Assembly: GCA_024509875.1 (NCBI GenBank)
Contig: JAMPIV010004475.1
Coordinates: 310,001-374,000, forward strand
Direction: 5' to 3'
From: Oreohelix idahoensis
Lineage: Eukaryota; Mollusca; Gastropoda; Stylommatophora; Oreohelicidae
DNA length: 64,000 nt
The first letter of the stretch is position 1; every line of letters begins with the position of its first letter. The notes beneath the pieces were generated by a model. The model ran no database searches, had not been told where the DNA came from, and was given only the letters and a program-made list of their open reading frames with translations. This document shows, piece after piece, positions 57,898-64,000 of the stretch. Position numbers and translations under genes: made by a program.

Positions 57898-58619
57898 TCT
57901 TCAGGTTTCTCTTGTCCCAGCTTACGTAACATCATGGTGAGGCTGCCGTTGAAGCGTTCCACGAGCCCATTTCCGGCCGGATGGTAGGGGCTTGTGTGGA
58001 TGTGCTTGGCCCTCAAGATCTTAAAGATCTCCTCCATTAACAGGCTACGGTATTGGAATCCGTTATCCGTCAAAACTTGTTGAGGAAATCCCATCCGCGT
58101 GAAAATTTGCACTAGGGCTTCTGCGACATGCTTGGAATCCGTGCATGTTAGCGGTGTAGCTTCAGTTCACATAGTGCATGTGTCAACTAAGGTCAGGATA
58201 AACCTGTTCCTTCTTTTAGTCCTTTCTAGGGGTCCTACAATGTCGACAGCAACCCGTTCAAATGGTGTTCCCACCATTGGCATTTCACCTATGGGAACTG
58301 GGGGTGTCCAATGCTTGGGTGCCACCCGTTGGCACTGGGCGCAGGATAACACGTATCTGATAATATCAGTGTTCATTCCTGGCAACCAATAGTGAGTCGA
58401 TATTCGCTGATTTGTGGCGTTTTGTCCCATAAGTCCGCTAAAGGGAAGAGAGTGCCCCATTTCTAAGATTTGGTGTCTGTACTGTGTCGGTACTAGGAGC
58501 TGATTATGCCCTTCGTCAGGGTTGCCCGTTCTACGATATAGTACGCCATCCTTGGAAAAGATGTCTCCGTTGGGTCTGAGGTCCTTGGCCATGGGCAGTT
58601 TCCTAAAGCAGGGTTCCAA
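57861..58619 (-). pseudogene. Integrase N-terminal and core region of element B
   Basis: 58619-58167 holds the zinc-binding segment (HYWLPG, CAQCQR) and RVAVDIVGPL (first core Asp), ending at a TGA where element A has the Trp of CSMWGEA, a simple TGG-to-TGA change. 58112-57861 continues with VLTDNGFQYRSLL (second Asp) and GNGLVERFNGSL (Glu). A shift and small deletion at about 57865-57895 remove the AYREVPHS block before the C-terminal domain. Broken. Confidence 0.9.
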
Positions 58620-58645
58620 GGTAGAGTCCTTTTGTTGCGCCTCTT

Positions 58646-59800
58646 TCAGTTCTTTGGTAACAAATTTGGCACAGGCTCCTGTTCCTTCTTGGTTTGCCCT
58701 CTTGTGGTTACTGCTGCCACCATCGGCTCTTTTGGTCTCCCAACAAACAAATATCTACATCCGAGTATTACTGGGTAGATAGGATCATCCATAATAGCTG
58801 CTTTGATAACACCTCTGGCAAAATCAGAGTGTTTCTCCACATATGCGATGGGAAGCGTCATGGGTGCATCACTCTTGAAAACTCCACATAATTTGACGGT
58901 GTCTTCTGTCTCTTGACCAGGTTTGACCAAATGCCTTGCGACAATACAGTCAAAAGATAATCCTGTGTCAAAAAGACAAGATGTTGAAGTCCCGTTCAAA
59001 ATAACAGTTCCTCGCTTTGAGGGCCTCTCACCCTCAGGTTGAGAATCACTGACACTAATTCTCCATTGCAAGTCTGTTAACAAGCAACCGATTCTATTCG
59101 TCCCGGTGTGCTTGCTCTGATTAGATGTCCCTTGTGCAGGGGTCTTTCCCTTGTCTTGACCTTTCTGGAGGCTGTGCCATGTAGGCCGGTCGGGCTTATC
59201 AGAATTCTTGTTGGTGGGGTATCTGTTTTTAAAGAATTTCGATTTTTCCTGGGGAGGGTTTTGAGGCAAAGTTTCTCGTTGATTATGGTGCTGGGAAGAA
59301 TGGGAAGACCGCTCTGTGTTATTTTTCCGAAAATGCTCATCTGTCGACTTGCGTTTTGTGCTGGAAAGCTCGGCCAAAGCATTCACGTAACGTTCAGACT
59401 TACTAAGAATGTCCTCCAACTTTACTGCTCCCTGTTCAGCCAGAAATCTACGGGTTTCGTTTGACAAACTGGTTTTAATTTGTTCTGTAAGAACAAATTC
59501 CAGAAGTCCTTCATAAGTGGGAGGAAGCTCGGAAAGTTTCATGCACTTTGTCAAATATCCTGTCAAGCGTGAAGAGAACTGATGAAATGTATCCGTGCCT
59601 TCCTTTCTGCTGTTTCTGAACAGGTGCAAAAATTTGCGAGCGTTCATTTCGAAACGCTCCAGTAAAGCCTTCTTTAGCGTGTCGTAGTAGTCTTGATGGC
59701 TGCTTCCCAGTTTTACGTAGAGGTCATTAGCACTACCTTTTAAAGCCTGCGAAAGCTTTAGACACCATCGGGAACTCTCCAATCCATACAGTGTCACCAT
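58646..59800 (-). pseudogene. Capsid end, nucleocapsid and protease of element B
   Basis: 384-codon frame: SCAN-like capsid (DTFHQFSSRLTGYLTKCM, LEFVLTEQIKTSLSNETRR), a Lys/Ser/Gln-rich region where the zinc knuckle of A and G is expected but not recognisable, and protease with CLFDTGLSFD and VILGCRYLF. Shifted from the preceding gag frame near 59813 and from integrase near 58650. Confidence 0.88.
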
Positions 59801-59814
59801 CCTCTCAAATTTTT

Positions 59815-60303
59815 CTAGAACGAGTCAACTTTCTCATTGGGGCTCGGAAAGGATTCCAGGGCAAAAGACATAGCTACGAGTTGAGGAGATTGGGTAATGG
59901 ATTGATCAATTACCTGTGACTGAGGTGGAGACTCTCCATTGCTGGAGGAAGACATAGAACTACGACTTTGGACCTCTAGGGTTTTAAGCGCCAGTTCATG
60001 CTGTCTCTCCTTCTCTCTTTCCTCATGCTGTCTCTCCTTCTCTCTTTCCTCCTGTTTTTCCCTGCGAGCTTCCACCTCTGCCTCAATTTTCTTCTACTCC
60101 AATTGAGATTGACGCTCCTCCGCTTCTTTCTTCTCCACTCTATCTTGTGCTGCCTTCTCCTTCTCTCTAGCTTCGTCTTTCTTCTTCTCCGCGTCATATC
60201 TGTCAAGTTCTTCGTTGACAAAAGCGGTAACCTCTTCTCCTTGCAATCCTGTTTCCTTTGCTTCCTCTCTTAGCATTGCCCTAAGTTTAGCACGCTCAGC
60301 CAT
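59815..60303 (-). pseudogene. Gag N-terminal and coiled-coil region of element B
   Basis: The ATG at 60303-60301 opens MAERAKLRAMLREEAKETG. One in-frame TAG near 60094-60096 interrupts a Glu/Lys/Arg coiled coil that continues at 60075-59815 (RREKQEEREKERQHEEREK, with internal repeats), then a Ser-rich linker and capsid start (MSFALESFPSPNEKVDSF) like that of G. A one-base shift follows. Same N-terminal design as A and G. Confidence 0.88.
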
Positions 60304-60539
60304 GTCAAAGAACTGAATGCCGTTAACTCAAGAAAGAAGAAAAAAAGGAGAGAAAAACTCTACCCTTAACCAACTTTGCGAGAAAAAACCAACAACAACA
60401 AATATTCACTGAGATACCTCCTGTCCCGTAATCAATTATCTAATCTATCGCTGTTATTACTTGGCACAAGGCTCCAAATACAGACGACTAAGCCAAATAC
60501 ATGGTAGATCAGTCTAATACTGGAAAAACTACAATTACT
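60304..60539 (-). other. Element B leader, part 1
   Basis: Untranslated leader between the gag start and the RTE insertion. No frame. Confidence 0.6.
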
Positions 60540-60550
60540 CATCATCATCA

Positions 60551-61990
60551 TCAGTTGCCATCTCCACAACGAAGGTTGGCTGTAATGGATCTCCAACGTC
60601 TTCTGTCTCTTGTCTTGGTGGTGCACTCTGATAGACTCTTTCCTGTCCATCTCTTGATGTTATCTTCCCACTTATAGCGTTGTCTTCCCCTTGCACGTTT
60701 GCCTTCAACTCTCCCTTCTGTTATGGTCTTCTGCAAGGTGTTATGCCTTTTTATGTGGCCAAAGTATTTTAACTGCCGAACTTTGACCTCCCTCATTAGT
60801 TCTCTTTTCATACCTAGATTTTCTAGGACCTCCTTATTTGTTTTCATCTCTTTCCATGAGATACGCCCCATTCTTCTATATATCCACATTTCAAGAGCCT
60901 CAATTCTATCTTCCAAATGCTTATTCATCGTCCATGTTTCTGCACCACACAGAAATACAGAATATATATAACACTTTATGATTCTCAGTTTTAATTTGTG
61001 AGATAACTGTTTGGATGTCAGTATATGTTTCATGTTGTTGAATGTAGTTTTGGCCATACCTATTCTCTTCTTGATTTCTGTTTCACATCTGCCATCTTCT
61101 GTTATTATATGACCAAGATATACGTAGCTCTTGACTTGTTCCAGGATTTTCCCATTTACGCTTATCTTTAATGTGGGTTTATCGTCTGTTTTGCTAATTA
61201 TCATAGTGTTTGTTTTCTCAATATTAATGTCGAGTCCATATTCATGACTTATGCTGTTCACTTGCTTCACTAGTTCTTGTAACTCCTGTTCGCTTTCAGC
61301 TAACAACACGGTATCATCTGCATATCTAAGGTTGTTTATTGACCTTCCACTGATGTTCAGTCCTGGTATTTCCTGAATCTGTTTGAAAATTTTTTCGGTG
61401 TATAAATTAAATAGGCAAGGGGACAGCACACAACCTTGTCTGACACCTCTTTTTATGTCTATGTATAGTGAATAATTCCTTCCAGATCGTACTGTGGCAG
61501 TTTGCTCCCAATAAAGGTTACTGAGTATTCTTATATCTTTTCCATCAATACCTATGTCTTTGAGGCATTCAATTATTTTCTCATGATGGACTCTGTCAAA
61601 AGCCTTCTTATAGTCAATGAAGCACATATACATACTTTTTTGGACCTCTGTATATTTTTCTGCTAATATTCTTAGGCAAAATATTGCCTCTCTTGTTCCA
61701 CTGTTCCGTCTAAAACCAAACTGTTCTTCTTGGATTTCGCTGTCTACTTTACTTTTTATTCTTTCCTGTATGATTTTGAGCAGTATCTTAATTGCATGAC
61801 TCATCAGGCTGATTGTTCTGAAGTCTGAACATTCTGTTGCATTTGGTTTTTTGGGCAATGTTATAAAAACTGATGTCTTCATGTCGTGTGGTATATATCC
61901 TGTATTGTATATATCGTTGCATATTTCTGTGACTGTATCTATACCAAAGCTCTCCAGAGCTTCTATCATTTCAATTTTTATGTTATCCAT
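60551..61990 (-). pseudogene. RTE reverse transcriptase
   Basis: 479 uninterrupted codons: DFRTISLMSHAIKILLKII, EEQFGFRRNSGTREAI, MCFIDYKKAFDRVHHEKI (catalytic Asp), GVRQGCVLSPCLFNLYTE, INNLRYADDTVLLAESE (YADD intact), then the C-terminal block LKYFGHIKRHNTLQKTITEG, RARGRQRYKWEDNIKRW. Similar in order and wording to RTE/BovB proteins. It performs target-primed reverse transcription. It is in a different frame from the endonuclease, with the shift between about 62065 and 61995, so the polyprotein is split, although each half is open. Confidence 0.93.
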
Positions 61991-62064
61991 GCCTGCTGAT
62001 TTTCCTTTTTTGTATCATATGAATGGCATTCTCTACTTCTGATCTGAGAATGTTTGGGCCTTCG

Positions 62065-63132
62065 TTAGAATCTGGTGATGGTTTTTTTACCTCTGTTGTC
62101 CTCGAATAGTTCTTTTACGTATTCTGCCCATCTGTTTGATATGTCTTTTTCATCAAGTTTTTCACCATTTTTGTTCTCGATACAGCTTCCTCCTTGTGCA
62201 AACCGCGACCAATTTGATAATTTCTTTATTTCTTCATGCATATCTCTTGTCATGTGCTTTGCTTCCAAGTCTTCTATTTCCTTGCATTTTGTTTCTATCC
62301 ACCGTTCTTTTGCTTCTCTACACATAGTACGTATGTCATTGTCTATTGTTTTATATTCTGGAGTGTTTTTTGCTTTCTTTCTTTCTGCCATTTTATTCAA
62401 GATGACATCTGTCATCCAAATTTGATTTTTCTTAGACTCCTTTTTAGGTAAATTTGCATTTGCTGATTGTATGCTTGTTTTTAAGCATTCCCATTTTGCG
62501 GTTGCTTTTTCTTCTGGGTTTTCTCTTCTATACTGCTCCATGCTTTCTGTCAATAACTGTTGATATTTATTTTTGACGTCGATTAAATACTTCTGTTTTA
62601 TATCTGGTTGTTTCAGCGCTGATATTTCTATCTGGGGTTCCTCCTGTCTTCTGTTTCCTGCTCTTTTCAGCTTTATATTTACTTTGATGACGACTGGATT
62701 GTGATCTGAATTTATGTCGGCGCCAGGATGTGTCTTTGCACTTGTGACACTGTTCTTAAATCTATGTTTTATCATGATATAGTCGATTTGATTTCGTGTT
62801 ACATCTCCTGGGCTTTTCCATGTGTATAATTTCCTTGGGTGGTGTTCAAAAAAGGTGTTACATATGACCAGCTGGTTTTCTTCACAGAACTGGATAAGTC
62901 TGTCTCCTCTATCATTTCTTGTCCCTAATCCATACTGTCCTACTATTTTCTTGTATTTTCCTTTTCCTACTTTTGCATTCATATCACCCATTACTATCAA
63001 CACATCTGTAGATTTGACTGGTTTAAGTGTGTTTTGTAGATCTTCATAGTATTCTTCTATTTCTTCCTCGCTATGATCTTTAGTTGGTGCATAAGTTTGT
63101 AAGATTGATATGTCGAATGGCTTTCCTCTCAT
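62065..63132 (-). pseudogene. RTE APE endonuclease (partial) and linker
   Basis: 355 codons. Endonuclease motifs present: QTYAPTKDHSEEEIEEYYED, VMGDMNAKVGKG, RNQIDYIMIKHRF and DINSDHNPVVIK (the catalytic SDH). The N-terminal third of the domain, with its first catalytic residues, is missing because the insertion is 5'-truncated, so the Met at 63132 is not the native start. A basic and acidic linker follows (NRWAEYVKELFED) and the frame stops just before the reverse transcriptase. Confidence 0.9.
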
Positions 63133-63144
63133 CTCTCAATTACT

Positions 63145-63653
63145 AACGGTGGATAAAAAAAAATTTATTAATTATAAAATGCAGGAGAAAAAAAGAATTT
63201 CTCCCTTATATTATAAACCCACCAAAACTCGCCCACTCTAGAAGTCAGTTAAGAGTAAGGGACGTTATTAACCAGACGTAAAGTCAGAAAACGGTCCTTA
63301 GCTTTGCTCAAACTCTGCTGCTTAAAAAAAAAACCCAGTGATTGTTAAACAATCACGCGTACTAGCGGTTTTGAACAAAATACCATATATCTCATATATC
63401 TGACAAAGATTACTATCAGAACAAATTACACGTAACTCTATGATGCTGTGGAAAGAAAAACCAGTCCTATATGTGTGTGGTCAAACAGCCGGTAACTAAG
63501 ATCGTTGTCTAAGGGATAATTAATTTTTATACCCTAAATTCACAAGACAAACTCACACACTCTCTATCTAGATGAACTTTCAGATTCAATATAAGACTTT
63601 AGACTTTATCTAGACTCAGACTTAGAGTTCAGTCCCGCGACGAGCGCCCATTA
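63145..63653 (-). other. Element B leader, part 2, with primer-binding candidate
   Basis: Untranslated leader of element B beyond the RTE insertion. On the minus strand, three bases from the LTR, TGGGCGCTCGTCGCGGGACT is a plausible primer-binding site, compatible with a tRNA 3' end in CCA. The tRNA is not identified. Confidence 0.55.
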
Positions 63654-63980
63654 TGTCGTATATTTTATCAGATAGGTAATAGATGTTTATAGCCCTGTCT
63701 GAGCAGAGGTGATAGTGATGACAATGTGAAAGTAAGGGGTAAGAAATAGTTTTATCACGTGGTGATCGTGTAAGAGAAAGGACAGTCTCTGGATAGAATA
63801 ATTTATCTAATCCAGCTTATCTGGACGACTAAATTTAAATCAGACGCACTTTCTCTCCTTATACGAAAATACAAGTTACACTGCACTCACATGCACACAA
63901 TTCTGTGACAAATACGCACGAACGTGAAAATGAACTATCAATAACATATAATGGATAGGGGGTTGACCGACACGATAACT
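63654..63980 (-). repeat. Element B 5' LTR, partial
   Basis: Matches 45194-45520 with about 10 substitutions. Sequence similarity stops at 63980, where (TTC)n begins. Confidence 0.88.
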
Positions 63981-64000
63981 TCTTCTTCTTCTTCTTCCTT
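63981..64000 (-). repeat. (TTC)n at window edge
   Basis: tcttcttcttcttcttcctt interrupts the LTR. Its complement is (GAA)n, the tail type of the LINE at 46764-47222, so a minus-strand LINE insertion probably starts here. Confidence 0.5.

Larger units (their letters stand above)
60540..63136 (-). mobile_element. RTE-clade LINE, 5'-truncated, nested in element B
   Basis: 2597-bp minus-strand insertion with an 8-bp duplication CAATTACT (60532-60539 and 63137-63144). It carries the C-terminal part of an APE endonuclease and a full reverse transcriptase. The 3' end is a short (TGA)n tract in which the ORF's own stop codon lies, and there is almost no 3' untranslated region, as is usual for RTE/BovB-type LINEs. 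The 5' end begins inside the endonuclease. Confidence 0.94.
45194..64000 (-). mobile_element. Gmr1-like Ty3/gypsy element B with nested insertions
   Basis: The left end (45194-45520) and right end (63654-63980) are direct repeats starting TGTCGTA, about 10 substitutions in 327 bp, taken as the two LTRs. Between them on the minus strand lie gag, protease, integrase, reverse transcriptase and RNase H in Gmr1 order. Three insertions interrupt it: a LINE tail at 46764-47222, element G at 47762-55621 and an RTE LINE at 60540-63136. The right LTR breaks off at 63981 into (TTC)n and continues past the window. Gag has a nonsense codon and pol has further stops and shifts. Confidence 0.88.

Noticed and set aside
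59077..59464. Overlapping frames on both strands at the element B nucleocapsid
   Set aside because: Shadows of the gag-protease frame 59800-58646.

Overview
This is 64 kb of animal nuclear DNA built almost entirely of transposable elements. Neither strand shows a convincing host protein-coding exon, rRNA or tRNA gene. The A+T-rich composition, microsatellites, and the mix of Gmr1-type Ty3/gypsy elements, RLE-type and APE-type LINEs and a Tigger transposon suggest a marine invertebrate. A mollusc or other lophotrochozoan is my guess, not something the sequence proves.

Layout. 0.3-2.4 kb: fossil Gmr1-like retrotransposon (minus). 2.87-4.35 kb: part of an R2/HERO-like LINE (minus). 4.57-4.85 and 9.59-9.86 kb: a short repeat pair (Y). 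6.44-6.80 and 8.93-9.59 kb: fragments of APE-type LINEs (plus). 7.29-8.66, 13.8-15.3 and 25.99-27.49 kb: three copies of an unclassified long repeat (X). 10.07-12.72 kb: a much better R2/HERO-like LINE, broken between its reverse transcriptase and nuclease by one stop codon. 17.44-19.79 kb: a Tigger DNA transposon with perfect 27-bp inverted repeats. 20.9-22.96 kb: a LINE-like element with a zinc-knuckle ORF1 but no reverse transcriptase, carrying histone-type stem-loops. 28.8-33.7 kb: a decayed Ty3/gypsy element of normal domain order (C), with a 28-bp minisatellite grown inside its integrase.

35.2-64 kb is the most informative part. Element A (35226-44316) is a Gmr1-like Ty3/gypsy element with LTRs over 2 kb and a perfect 5-bp target duplication. 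Element B (45194 to beyond the right edge) is a second, older Gmr1-like element. It has been hit by a 5'-truncated RTE LINE (60540-63136), a 459-bp LINE tail (46764-47222) and a third Gmr1-related element, G (47762-55621). G has 2.6-kb LTRs, a perfect CTGTC target duplication and one intact 705-codon gag-protease gene, with no integrase, reverse transcriptase or RNase H. In A and B integrase lies upstream of reverse transcriptase, the Ty1/copia-like order known for Gmr1 elements, although the proteins are Ty3/gypsy-like. The Gag capsid region resembles the SCAN domain, which is thought to derive from this family.

How the parts may work together (inference): G looks like a non-autonomous partner that makes its own Gag and protease and would need integrase, reverse transcriptase and RNase H from Gmr1-like relatives. 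LTR divergence gives the order of events: B oldest (about 3 percent over 327 bp), G younger (about 0.4 percent), A youngest (about one substitution noticed in 2 kb). The best candidates for something not yet described are the gag-only giant-LTR element G and the ORF1-only element with repeated histone-like hairpins.
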